A DNA stretch of 64,000 nt from Streptomyces radicis (GTDB lineage: Bacteria > Actinomycetota > Actinomycetes > Streptomycetales > Streptomycetaceae), in the NCBI RefSeq assembly GCF_003626575.1, contig NZ_RBDY01000020.1, forward strand, positions 53,686-117,685. Reading direction: 5' to 3'. Of the stretch, positions 16,895 through 25,169 are shown piece by piece. Position numbers and translations under genes: made by a program. The notes under the pieces were generated by a model, which ran no database searches, had not been told where the DNA came from, and was given only the letters and a program-made list of their open reading frames with translations. Positions within the stretch are counted from its first letter, which is position 1. Every line of letters starts with the position of its first letter.

Positions 16895-18106
16895 TCAGTA
16901 CTGGTTGTAGCCGTCGAGGAACGAGCCGATCCGCTCGATCGCGTGCTCCAACTCGCTGACCTGCGGCAGGGTGACGATGCGGAAGTGGTCGGGCTCGGGC
17001 CAGTTGAACCCGGTGCCGTGCACGATCATGATCTTCTCCGCGCGGAGCAGATCGAGCACCATCTGCCGGTCGTCCTTGATCTTGTAGACCTTGGGGTCGA
17101 GGCGCGGGAACGCGTAGAGCGCGCCCTTCGGCTTGACGCAGGTCACGCCGGGGATCCGCGTCAGCATCTCGTACGCGGTGTCGCGCTGGGCGAGGATGCG
17201 GCCGCCCGGCAGGATCAGCTGCTCGATCGACTGGCGGCCGAAGAGGGCGGCGGCGACGGCGTGCTGGGCGGGCATGTTGGCGCACAGCCGCATGTTCGCG
17301 AGGATGGTCAGGCCCTCGATGTAGCTGGTGGCGTTCTCCTTGGGGCCGCAGACGGCCATCCAGCCACAACGGAAGCCCGCCACCCGGTAGTTCTTCGACA
17401 GGCCGTTGAACGTCAGGGTCAGCAGGTCGGGCGCGAGCGCGGCGGTCGAGGTGTGGGTCGCGCCGTCGTACAGGATCCGGTCGTAGATCTCGTCGGAGCA
17501 CAGCACGAGGCGGTGCCGCCGGGCCAGCTCGGCCAGCTGACGGATCATCTCCTCGCTGTAGACCGCGCCCGTGGGGTTGTTGGGGTTGATGATGACCAAC
17601 GCCTTGGTGCGGTCGGTGATCTTCCGCTCGATGTCGGCGAGGTCGGGCATCCACTCGGCCTGCTCGTCGCAGCGGTAGTGCACCGCGGTGCCGCCCGCGA
17701 GCGAGACCGACGCCGTCCACAGGGGGTAGTCGGGGGCCGGGACCAGCACCTCGTCCCCGTCGTCGAGCAGCGCCTGCATCGACATCTGGATCAGCTCGGA
17801 GACGCCGTTCCCGAGGTAGATGTCCTCGACGGAGAGGTGGATGCCCTTGGTCTGGTAGTGCTGCATCACGGCGCGGCGGGCGGACAGGAGGCCCTTGGCG
17901 TCGCCGTACCCGTGGGCCATCGAGACATTCCTGAGGATGTCCTCGAGGATCTCGGGCGGGCAGTCGAAGCCGAATGCCGCGGGGTTGCCGGTGTTCAGCT
18001 TCAGGATGCGGTGGCCTGCCGACTCGAGCCGCTGTGCCTCTTCGAGCACCGGGCCGCGGATCTCGTAGCAGACATTGGCGAGCTTGGTCGACTGGATCAC
18101 CTGCAT
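16895..18106 (-). CDS. alaA: Alanine-type PLP aminotransferase (AlaA-like)
   Basis: This 403-residue class I/II aminotransferase is close in sequence to E. coli AlaA throughout, for example KLANVCYEIRGPVLEEA, LNTGNPAAFGFD, YLGNGVSEL, VPAPDYPLWTA, NPNNPTGAVYS, NGLSKNYRVAGFR (PLP lysine in SKNYR) and the C-terminal VHGTGFNWPEPDHFR. It probably makes alanine from pyruvate and glutamate. The ATG at 18106 has AAGGTGG 5 bases upstream; an in-frame GTG nine bases earlier lacks this. Confidence 0.9.
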   Translation of the reverse strand: MQVIQSTKLANVCYEIRGPVLEEAQRLESAGHRILKLNTGNPAAFGFDCPPEILEDILRNVSMAHGYGDAKGLLSARRAVMQHYQTKGIHLSVEDIYLGNGVSELIQMSMQALLDDGDEVLVPAPDYPLWTASVSLAGGTAVHYRCDEQAEWMPDLADIERKITDRTKALVIINPNNPTGAVYSEEMIRQLAELARRHRLVLCSDEIYDRILYDGATHTSTAALAPDLLTLTFNGLSKNYRVAGFRCGWMAVCGPKENATSYIEGLTILANMRLCANMPAQHAVAAALFGRQSIEQLILPGGRILAQRDTAYEMLTRIPGVTCVKPKGALYAFPRLDPKVYKIKDDRQMVLDLLRAEKIMIVHGTGFNWPEPDHFRIVTLPQVSELEHAIERIGSFLDGYNQY

Positions 18107-18176
18107 GCCCGCCACCTTACGGCTGTGTTACGCGGACCGCTCTGTGTTTTCCCCCACCCGGGTGGGGGTCGGCCGA

Positions 18177-18758
18177 TCAGGAGTCATGGGCCAGCACGCC
18201 GCCCTCAAGAGTCCTGGTCACGCGGTCGAGCGCCTCGTGTCGGGCCAGGCTGCCCTCGGACACCGCCTCCCAGCCGGCGGCCACCGCGTACCACAGGATC
18301 CGGAAGAACCACTCCATGTCCATCTCGCGGGAGAAGAACCCCTGGGCCTGGCCCCGCGCGAACAGCACGGCCGCCGGGAGCTGCGCGGCCTCCCACGAGG
18401 GGCCCGCCCAGTCGTCCGCGGTGAGCGAGGGCTCGCTGAACAGGAACTCCACCCGCGGCCCCGAGTCGAAGAACGCCCGCACCAGGCGCGGGAACGCCTC
18501 GGCGATCGGGCCCTGGTCGAGCGCGGCGTCGGCGAGCGCCCGCTCGATGGTCTCGGTGCAGTCCTCGAGCAGGCCCCTGACCAGGGCGGCGCGGTCGGGG
18601 AAGTAGCGGTGGAGGGTGCTGCGGCCCACGCCCGCCGCCTTGGCGACCTCGCTGAGCGGCGCGGCCTTGTCCTCCGCGTAGACGGCGATCGCCGCATCGA
18701 GGATCGCCCGGCGGGTGCGGGCCAGGGTGCCGGGGGCGGACGACGCCGAGGGAGCCAT
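18177..18758 (-). CDS. TetR-family transcriptional regulator
   Basis: This protein of about 193 residues has a TetR DNA-binding domain (RTRRAILDAAIAVYAED, then LSEVAKAAGVGRSTLHRYFP) and a helical ligand domain. The frame is open upstream to an ATG at 18824, but that extension would run through the palindrome at 18808-18822, so I prefer the ATG at 18758. It is transcribed divergently from the PH-domain gene pair and probably controls it and itself. Confidence 0.87.
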   Translation of the reverse strand: MAPSASSAPGTLARTRRAILDAAIAVYAEDKAAPLSEVAKAAGVGRSTLHRYFPDRAALVRGLLEDCTETIERALADAALDQGPIAEAFPRLVRAFFDSGPRVEFLFSEPSLTADDWAGPSWEAAQLPAAVLFARGQAQGFFSREMDMEWFFRILWYAVAAGWEAVSEGSLARHEALDRVTRTLEGGVLAHDS

Positions 18759-18807
18759 GGGCTCATGGTAGGGAAGGAAAAAGGGGTTGGACTTGTCGTC
18801 CCTCTGT

Positions 18808-18822
18808 GGGACACTGTGTCCC
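18808..18822. promoter_or_regulatory. Perfect palindrome GGGACACTGTGTCCC, putative TetR operator
   Basis: The palindrome has two perfect 7-bp arms around one central base and ends directly at the ATG (18823) of the plus-strand gene. There is no Shine-Dalgarno between them, so that mRNA may be leaderless, with the operator over the promoter. The size and symmetry fit a TetR-family site, and the divergent TetR gene is the obvious candidate. Confidence 0.65.
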
Positions 18823-19347
18823 ATGATGAGTCAGCAGGTTCGGGCGGGGGGTCGGGGTGAGGCGGTCCCGTTCAGGGCGCCGCTCCACCGGGTGGAGCGG
18901 CGGGCCGTCCTGCTCTGGGTCGCCCGCGCCCTGGCGATGCCGCTGGTGCTCGGTGGCGTGCTGGCCGCGGTGCACGCGCTGTGGGACGGTGCGCGGCCGT
19001 GGACGGGGCCCGCGCTCGCGGCGGTCGGCGTCCTGGGCGCGCTGTATGTGGCGGTGATGCCGCCGTGGCGGTACGCCGTGCACCGCTGGGAGGCGACGGA
19101 CGAGGCGGTGTACGCGACGACGGGGTGGTTCGTGCGGGAGTGGCGCATAGCGCCCCTGTCGCGGATCCAGACGGTGGACACGGTGCGCGGCCCGCTCGAG
19201 CAGCTGCTGGGGCTGTCGACGCTCGTGGTCACCACGGCCTCCTCGCGCGGCGCCATCCACATCGGCGGTCTGGCCCCCGAGGTGGCGGAGGAGGCCGCCG
19301 AGCGGCTCGCCCGCATCACGCGGCTCACGCCGGGCGACGCGACATGA
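18823..19347 (+). CDS. PH-domain membrane protein (YdbS-like)
   Basis: This 174-residue protein has two hydrophobic segments (about 32-50 and 57-72) followed by a bacterial PH (bPH2) domain: YAVHRWEATDEAVYATTGW, then WRIAPLSRIQTVDT and LLGLSTLVVTTAS. This is the layout of B. subtilis YdbS. The function of the family is poorly known; in Bacillus the YdbS/YdbT pair affects sensitivity to peptides. It overlaps the next gene by ATGA, so the two are co-translated. Confidence 0.85.
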   Translation: MMSQQVRAGGRGEAVPFRAPLHRVERRAVLLWVARALAMPLVLGGVLAAVHALWDGARPWTGPALAAVGVLGALYVAVMPPWRYAVHRWEATDEAVYATTGWFVREWRIAPLSRIQTVDTVRGPLEQLLGLSTLVVTTASSRGAIHIGGLAPEVAEEAAERLARITRLTPGDAT

Positions 19348-20867
19348 GCGGCCGCGACGTGGGGGCAGGCGGCATGCGGGTGGGCGACGTGGGCTGGCGG
19401 CGGCTCGCGCCGCGGATGATCCTGGTCGACGCCCTGCGCGTGGCCTTCTCCCTGCTGCCTGGGGTGCTGGTGCTGCTCGTCCTCGACACCGAGCCCGACA
19501 CGATGACCGTCGCGCCGCTCGCCGGGGTGGCCGCGTGGGGCGTGCTCGGCGCGGTCGCGGACTCCGTCCGCTGGGCCACCACCGCGTACCGGGTGACCGA
19601 GACCCATGTGGAGCGGCGCACCGGGCTGTTCGTGCGGACGCACCGGTCCGTCAGCCGCGACCGGATCCGCAGCGTGGACGCGGACGCCAAGCCGCTGCGG
19701 CGGCTGTTCGGGCTGCGCCGGGTCACCGTGGGCGCGGGCCAGATGACCACGGCGATGGAGGCGGCCCTGACCCTGGACGCCGTGACCCGGCGTGAGGCGG
19801 CGGCGCTCCGCGAGGAGTTGACGGGCGCCCGCCAGGAGGCGGCGGACGGGCCGCTCGCCACCTTCGAGCCGCGCTGGGTGGCGCACAACGTCCAGGGCTT
19901 CTGGGCCTATGTGTGCGCGGCCGGGGTGCTGTGGGGCGGGTACTGGACGGCGCAGATGGTCGGGATCGACCTGGCCGAGGTGGTCGGCTCGCTCGCCGAC
20001 TGGGAGGCGCTCGGCCCCGGTTGGACGGCCGCGGTGGCCGTGCTCGCGGTCAGCGTGCTGGGCGCGGCCGGGATGGCGGTGGCGTTCTTCGCCGAGTCCG
20101 CCCACTTCAGGCTCGAGCGGGTCGAGGGCGAGGGGACGACCGTGCTGCGCACCACCGCCGGCCTGTTCAGGACCCGCGAGATCGCCAGGGACGAGAGCAG
20201 GGTGCGCGGCATATCCGTGTCCCAGCCGCTGCTGTGGCGCTGGCTCGGCACGGCCGACACCACGCTCATCACCACCGGGCTGCGGATCTGGAGCAGCGCC
20301 GTGACCATCCTGCCGCGCGGCCCCGTCGATGTCGCCCGCCGGGTGGCCGCCGCGGTGATCGGCTCGTCCGCGCTCGACGCCCCGCTGATACGCCACCCGG
20401 TGGCGGCCCTGCGCCGCAGGCTCCTGTGGGCCGCCCTGGTCGCGGGGTGCTGCGCCCTGCTCCTGGTCCCGGTGGGCGGGGACGCCTGGTGGGTGGCGCT
20501 GCTCGTGGTCCTGCCGCCCGCGCTCGGGCTGGCCTTCGTCGGGTACCGCTCGCTCGGTCACGCGGTCGCGGGGGACCATCTGGTGGTCAGGGCGGGCGCG
20601 TTGACCCGGACCACCTCGGCGCTGCGGCGCCAGGCGGTGAGCGGGATACGGGTGCGGCAGTCGCTCCTCCAGCGGCGCCTCGGGCTGGCCACGGTGGTGG
20701 CGTGCACGGCCGCGGGGGAGGGCGGATATGGCGTATACGACTGCGCGGTCGGGGACGCGGTGGCGTTTGCGCAGGTCAGCCTCCCTGGCCAGGTGCCGCT
20801 CCGCGTCGGCGAGCCATTGCCTGTCGATCGCACTCCGTTGACCATCTCTGTACCGGGTGCTAGGTAG
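19344..20867 (+). CDS. PH-domain membrane protein (YdbT-like)
   Basis: This 507-residue membrane protein contains three bPH2-like units, each with a pattern of the type YRVTETHVERRTG followed by RIRSVD and LFGLRRVTV, separated by pairs of hydrophobic segments. This matches the YdbT architecture. It starts within the last codon of the YdbS-like gene (ATGA overlap) and probably forms a complex with that protein in the membrane. Confidence 0.85.
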   Translation: MSGRDVGAGGMRVGDVGWRRLAPRMILVDALRVAFSLLPGVLVLLVLDTEPDTMTVAPLAGVAAWGVLGAVADSVRWATTAYRVTETHVERRTGLFVRTHRSVSRDRIRSVDADAKPLRRLFGLRRVTVGAGQMTTAMEAALTLDAVTRREAAALREELTGARQEAADGPLATFEPRWVAHNVQGFWAYVCAAGVLWGGYWTAQMVGIDLAEVVGSLADWEALGPGWTAAVAVLAVSVLGAAGMAVAFFAESAHFRLERVEGEGTTVLRTTAGLFRTREIARDESRVRGISVSQPLLWRWLGTADTTLITTGLRIWSSAVTILPRGPVDVARRVAAAVIGSSALDAPLIRHPVAALRRRLLWAALVAGCCALLLVPVGGDAWWVALLVVLPPALGLAFVGYRSLGHAVAGDHLVVRAGALTRTTSALRRQAVSGIRVRQSLLQRRLGLATVVACTAAGEGGYGVYDCAVGDAVAFAQVSLPGQVPLRVGEPLPVDRTPLTISVPGAR

Positions 20868-20915
20868 GGTCGGGTATCCGATCACGCTTGCAATGGGTCA
20901 CCCCCCGGAGTCGCC

Positions 20916-22181
20916 ATGAGCACGCCGTTCGCCAGGCTCGAGAACGAGATCGTCGATCACCGGTTCAAGGGGCTGCCACCGGACGCCGAGGGGCGGACCG
21001 TGGGCGCCCTGGCCGCCGAGCGCCGGTGCCTGTACACCGGCGGGTTCACCACGCCGGTGCTGACGCTCTCGGCCGAGGCGGTCGCGCACAACCTCAGCTC
21101 GATGGAGCGGTTCGCGGCCCGGCACGGCCTGGTCCTCGCGCCGCACGGCAAGACGTCGATGGCGCCCCAGCTGTTCAGGCGCCAGCTCGACCACGGCGCG
21201 TGGGGCATCACCGTGGCCGTGCCCCATCAGGCGCGTGTGGCCAGGGCGTTCGGGGTCCCGCGGATCTTCCTCGCCAACGAGCTGGTCGACCCGGCCGCCC
21301 TGGCCTGGCTCGCGGGGGAGCAGGACGCCGACCCGGGGTTCCGCTGCGTGGTCTACGTCGACTCCGAGCGCGGCGTGGAGCTGATGGACGCGGCCCTGCG
21401 CGACGCGGGGGCGCGGCGCCCGCTCGATGTCGTCGTGGAGCTCGGCGTGCCCGGCGGGCGCAGCGGCGTCCGCGACGCCCGCGCGGCGGCGGACGTGGCC
21501 GCCGTGGCCGCCAGGACGGCCACGCTGCGGCTCGTCGGGGTCGCCGGGTACGAGGGCGAAGTCCCCGGCGGCGACGCCGAGTCGGTGCGCGCCTGGCTCG
21601 ACGGCCTGTGCGAGCTCGCCGTCGAGCTCGACAAGGCGGGCCGGTTCTCGGCGGCGGACGAGATCATCGTCAGCGCGGGCGGCAGCGCGTGGTTCGACGA
21701 GGTGGCCGCCGCGTTCACCGAGCTGCCCGAGCTGTCGCGCCCGGTCTGCGCGATGCTCCGCTCCGGCGCCTACATCAGCCACGACGACGGCAGATATCGG
21801 GACATCACGCCGTTCAACCGAGTTCCGCACGAGGGTTCGCTGCTCCCGGCGTTCCGGCTGTGGGCCCAGGTGGTGTCCCGGCCCGAGCCCTCGCTCGCCC
21901 TGGTCAACGCGGGTAAGCGGGACATCGCCTACGACCTGGACCTGCCCGAGGTGCAGGCCGTGCGCACCCCCGAGGGCGTGGTGCGCGGCGGGCATGGGCT
22001 GACCGTCGCCAAGGTGGCGGACCAGCACGCGTTCGTCGTGGGGACCGGTGAGGTGCCGCGCGTCGGCGACTGGGTCGGGCTGGGCATGTCGCACCCGTGC
22101 ACCATTTTCGACAAATGGCCGCTGATCCCGCTCGTCGCCGGCGACGGCACCGTCACCGACTACATCCGCACGTTCTTCTGA
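20916..22181 (+). CDS. D-amino-acid deaminase / D-threonine aldolase-like PLP enzyme (fold type III)
   Basis: This 421-residue enzyme belongs to the alanine-racemase-fold family that includes D-serine dehydratase (DSD1) and D-threonine aldolase. The likely PLP lysine is in APHGKTSMAPQ near residue 77. The C-terminal GMSHPCTIFDKW provides the His and Cys that bind zinc in DSD1-type enzymes. It probably deaminates a D-amino acid. GGAG precedes the ATG. It converges with the chitinase gene across a short hairpin. Confidence 0.82.
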   Translation: MSTPFARLENEIVDHRFKGLPPDAEGRTVGALAAERRCLYTGGFTTPVLTLSAEAVAHNLSSMERFAARHGLVLAPHGKTSMAPQLFRRQLDHGAWGITVAVPHQARVARAFGVPRIFLANELVDPAALAWLAGEQDADPGFRCVVYVDSERGVELMDAALRDAGARRPLDVVVELGVPGGRSGVRDARAAADVAAVAARTATLRLVGVAGYEGEVPGGDAESVRAWLDGLCELAVELDKAGRFSAADEIIVSAGGSAWFDEVAAAFTELPELSRPVCAMLRSGAYISHDDGRYRDITPFNRVPHEGSLLPAFRLWAQVVSRPEPSLALVNAGKRDIAYDLDLPEVQAVRTPEGVVRGGHGLTVAKVADQHAFVVGTGEVPRVGDWVGLGMSHPCTIFDKWPLIPLVAGDGTVTDYIRTFF

Positions 22182-22184
22182 GGT

Positions 22185-22204
22185 CGCGGCCTTGTGAGGC
22201 CGCG
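22185..22204. terminator. Hairpin between convergent genes
   Basis: A perfect 8-bp stem, CGCGGCCT and AGGCCGCG, with loop TGTG sits in the 37-bp gap between the deaminase and chitinase stops. It could serve both directions. No T-run is visible. Confidence 0.55.
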
Positions 22205-22218
22205 GCGCGGGCCTCGCG

Positions 22219-23277
22219 TCACGGCAGGCCGTGCACGTGCGGGCCGACCGCCTCGGACCAGGCGTTGCCCGCGTGCGCGTCCCAGTTGACGGACCAGGTC
22301 ATCGCGCCGCGCAGGTCCGGGTAGGTCCGGTCGGGCACGAAGCTGCCGCAGCCCGTGCCGCGGGTGAGGCAGTCGAGCGCGTCGTTCACCACGCCGGGGT
22401 CGACATAGCCCGAGCCCGCGGCGTTGGGCGTGGCGGGGACGCCGAGCCCGACCTGGGACGGGGCCAGGCCGTTCTCCAGCTGGATGCAGGCGAGCGCGGT
22501 GAGGAAGTCCACGCTGCCCGACGAGTACACCTGGCCGTCGCAGCCCAGCATCGAACCACTGTTGTAGTACTGCATGTTGACGACGGTCAGGAAGTCGCTG
22601 GTGTCGAGCGCCAGCTGGAAGTAGGGCGTGCCGGTGTTCTGCATGTCGATCGTCTGCGGCGCCATCGTGTAGACGAGCCCGTCGCCCGCGCCCGCGTGGA
22701 TCGCCCGCATCGCCTGGGTCATGTACTCGGCGTTGATGCCGTGTTCGAGGTCGATGTCCACGCCGTCGAAGCCGTACTCGTCCATCAGCCCCAGGGTGCT
22801 GTCGGCGAACGCCTGGGCCGAGGCGTCGTCGTTCACCGTGACGGTGCCGTTCTGGCCGCCGACCGAGATGATGACCGAGACGCCCTCGGCCTGCTTGGCG
22901 GCGATGTCATCCTTGAACTCCTGCTCGGACGCGTAGCCGAGCACCGGGTCGAGGGTGAAGTCGATCTGGCCCGCCGTCGCCGTGGACTCGGCGAACGACA
23001 CGGCGATGATGTCGTACTGGTCGGACACGTCGCGCAGCTTCTGCACGACGGACCCGTTGTCGAAGTTGTGCCAGTAGCCGGTCAGGGCGTGGTCGGGGAC
23101 GGCGGACGTCCCGACGTCGGACGACGCGGACCCGCCGGTCTCGTTCGCGCCCGCGGTCAGGGCCGGGCCGGTCAGGGCCAGGGCCCCGGCCAGGGCCGCG
23201 ACCCCGAGCAGCCGGTACCGGCGCAGGGGGGTGCCTTCGGTGCTGTCGGTGCCGTTGGGGCTGTTGGTGCTCTCCAC
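22219..23277 (-). CDS. Secreted GH18 chitinase
   Basis: This 352-residue protein has an N-terminal signal region (LRRYRLLGVAALAGALALTG, ending near GANE) followed by one GH18 catalytic barrel. The signature DxxDxDxE is present as DGVDIDLE, with Glu as the acid catalyst, and MQYYNSG further on. There is no separate chitin-binding domain. The GTG at 23277 has GGAGG 5 bases upstream. A DasR-like site lies in its promoter, so induction by chitin or N-acetylglucosamine is likely. Confidence 0.93.
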   Translation of the reverse strand: MESTNSPNGTDSTEGTPLRRYRLLGVAALAGALALTGPALTAGANETGGSASSDVGTSAVPDHALTGYWHNFDNGSVVQKLRDVSDQYDIIAVSFAESTATAGQIDFTLDPVLGYASEQEFKDDIAAKQAEGVSVIISVGGQNGTVTVNDDASAQAFADSTLGLMDEYGFDGVDIDLEHGINAEYMTQAMRAIHAGAGDGLVYTMAPQTIDMQNTGTPYFQLALDTSDFLTVVNMQYYNSGSMLGCDGQVYSSGSVDFLTALACIQLENGLAPSQVGLGVPATPNAAGSGYVDPGVVNDALDCLTRGTGCGSFVPDRTYPDLRGAMTWSVNWDAHAGNAWSEAVGPHVHGLP

Positions 23278-23343
23278 ACTCGCCTCCGTAGCGTCAGATG
23301 GTGGGGTGCTGCTGGAGGAAACGGTGGCCACCGTTGGGCAGAC

Positions 23344-23372
23344 AGATTGGTCCAGACCAGCGGCGCTGTCAA
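23344..23372 (-). promoter_or_regulatory. Chitinase promoter with a DasR-like (dre) operator
   Basis: On the minus strand, TTGACA (23372-23367) and CAATCT (23349-23344) are separated by 17 bp and form a good promoter. The 16-bp sequence ATTGGTCCAGACCAGC (23346-23361) lies between and over them and closely matches the known DasR responsive element around TGGTCTAGACCA. DasR represses chitinolytic genes in Streptomyces until glucosamine phosphates bind it. Confidence 0.75.
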
Positions 23373-23495
23373 TGGGGCGGACGAGGGCGGACCGTGACCC
23401 TCCGCGCTGTTCCCCTCCCTGGCGGAGTCGATAAGCTGCCCAACTGGCGGATGAGGAAGCGGACACGACGGGTGTTCAGCCTCGGGGGGAGCGGC

Positions 23496-24374
23496 ATGCC
23501 GATTGCCATCGCGGTCACCAGCGCCGACCTCGTGCTGCCCGCCACCGACCAGCACACCCCCGGCGCCCATGTCCTCACCGCGCCCCGCGACCAGGACTTC
23601 CCCACCGCGCTCGCCGAGATGAGCGATCTCGTCGGCCGCCACGGCCATGTCATCGCCGTCCACCCCACCACCACGCCGCTGCCCTACGTCCAGCGGCTGC
23701 ACGCGGTGCGCGCCATGCTGGAGTCCGACCGCATAGCCCTGCTGCCCAGCGCGCTCCCGCCGCTCGGCACCGCCGTGCTGGTCCGTCAGCTGCGCCAGCT
23801 GTCCGCGTGCGACTTCAGCCCCGGCGTTCTCGGCGCCTCGGCCCGGCTGCTCGCGCACTACATCTACGCGGGTGCGCTGCTCGCCTCAGGCAGCCGCCTC
23901 GACCGGGTGCCCGTCACCCTCCCCGCCCGGGGCGGCGCCCGCCCGTCCGGCGGCCAGTGCGCCGTGCTCGCCGGGCCCACTCCCCAACTGGTCCGCGCCG
24001 ACGGCGAGGTCACGCTCGCCGGGCCGCAGTTCTCGACCACCCTCACCTACGCGCCCGGCACCCTGGGCAGCGAGTGGGTCACCAGCCGCCTCGCCAGGCA
24101 GTGGCAGGTGCAGGCCCTCCACCCCGTGCCCATGCCCGCCGAGTCCAGCGCGTGGTGGGCCACCGCCAAGCTGGTCGAGTTCGCCGCCGCCATCCCCGAT
24201 GTGTCCCTGCTCTACCAGATGGTGAGCCAGATGCGGCAGGAAGCCTGTCACTGGTGCGGACTCACGCTCATCGGCGACCGCTGCGCGTTCTGCTCGGCCC
24301 CCGTGCGGCAGGACCGCCCCCCGCGCGCCATAGCGCCCGCGCGCCGCCGGGCACTCGCCCCCGGCGGCGGATGA
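23496..24374 (+). CDS. Conserved protein with C-terminal zinc ribbon, first gene of the Tad locus
   Basis: I do not recognise this 292-residue protein by function. It has no clear membrane segment. Near the C-terminus are two CxxC pairs, CHWC and CAFC, separated by about 10 residues, a likely zinc ribbon, followed by a basic tail. The ATG at 23496 has GGGGGAG 5 bases upstream. It is 34 bp from cpaB and on the same strand, so it is probably part of the pilus operon. A structural or regulatory role is inference. Confidence 0.7.
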   Translation: MPIAIAVTSADLVLPATDQHTPGAHVLTAPRDQDFPTALAEMSDLVGRHGHVIAVHPTTTPLPYVQRLHAVRAMLESDRIALLPSALPPLGTAVLVRQLRQLSACDFSPGVLGASARLLAHYIYAGALLASGSRLDRVPVTLPARGGARPSGGQCAVLAGPTPQLVRADGEVTLAGPQFSTTLTYAPGTLGSEWVTSRLARQWQVQALHPVPMPAESSAWWATAKLVEFAAAIPDVSLLYQMVSQMRQEACHWCGLTLIGDRCAFCSAPVRQDRPPRAIAPARRRALAPGGG

Positions 24375-24408
24375 CGGGAATCACGACGGAGAGGGTAGAA
24401 GACGCCTC

Positions 24409-25155
24409 ATGAACGCTCGCCAGCGACGCGGCATGCTCCTGCTGCTCGCATCGGTCCTGCTCGCCGTCGGCGCCTTCGCCGGCGTGCTCGCGGTGATCAA
24501 CGACGTGGAGTCCAAGGTCGGTCCCGAGACGACCGCCTTCGAGCTGACCACCGACGTCGAGCCCTACCAGGAGGTGACGGCCGACCAGGTGCGCGAAGTG
24601 CGCATCCCCGAGCGCTACATACCGCCCTCCGCCGTCACCGACCTGGGCCAGCTCGACGACCAGGTCGCCGTCGGCCCCCTCGCCGAGGGATCCCTGCTGC
24701 AACGCGACATGCTCGCCGACCGGCCCGAACTCGACCCGGGCCAGCAGGAGATCGCCGTCATGATCGACGCCTCCACGGGCGTCGCGGGCAAGATCTATCC
24801 CGGCGCCTCGATCAACATGTACGCGGCGTTCAGCGTTCGCGAGGGGCAGGGCGACCAGGAGTCCGAGTACGAGGTCGTCCGGCTGATGGTGAACAACGCC
24901 GAGGTCATCGAGGTCGGCGACCTGACGGAGGTGGAGGACGACGACGAGAGGCGCGAGGCCGTGCCGATCACGTTCGCCCTCGACAACACCGACGCCCAAC
25001 GCGTCACCTACGCCGAGGCGTTCGCCGAACAGGTCAGGCTCGCCCTGGTCGCCCCTGGCGACGAGGAGGAGATTCCGGAGGAGGAGCGTACGTACACCAT
25101 CATTGGTGACATCGGCGGCACTCCCAACGCCGGGCTCGACGAGCTCTTCCCGTAG
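24409..25155 (+). CDS. cpaB: Flp pilus assembly protein CpaB/RcpC (SAF domain)
   Basis: This 248-residue protein has one N-terminal membrane anchor (about 9-30). A SAF-like domain follows (VTADQVREVRIPERYIPP, then GPLAEGSLLQRDM), and then the RcpC/CpaB region (VMIDASTGVAGKIYPGASINMY). In other Tad systems RcpC/CpaB works on the outer side of the assembly machine; here it would be on the cell-wall side. It lies directly before tadZ. Confidence 0.88.
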   Translation: MNARQRRGMLLLLASVLLAVGAFAGVLAVINDVESKVGPETTAFELTTDVEPYQEVTADQVREVRIPERYIPPSAVTDLGQLDDQVAVGPLAEGSLLQRDMLADRPELDPGQQEIAVMIDASTGVAGKIYPGASINMYAAFSVREGQGDQESEYEVVRLMVNNAEVIEVGDLTEVEDDDERREAVPITFALDNTDAQRVTYAEAFAEQVRLALVAPGDEEEIPEEERTYTIIGDIGGTPNAGLDELFP

Positions 25156-25169
25156 AACCAGGTGACCCG

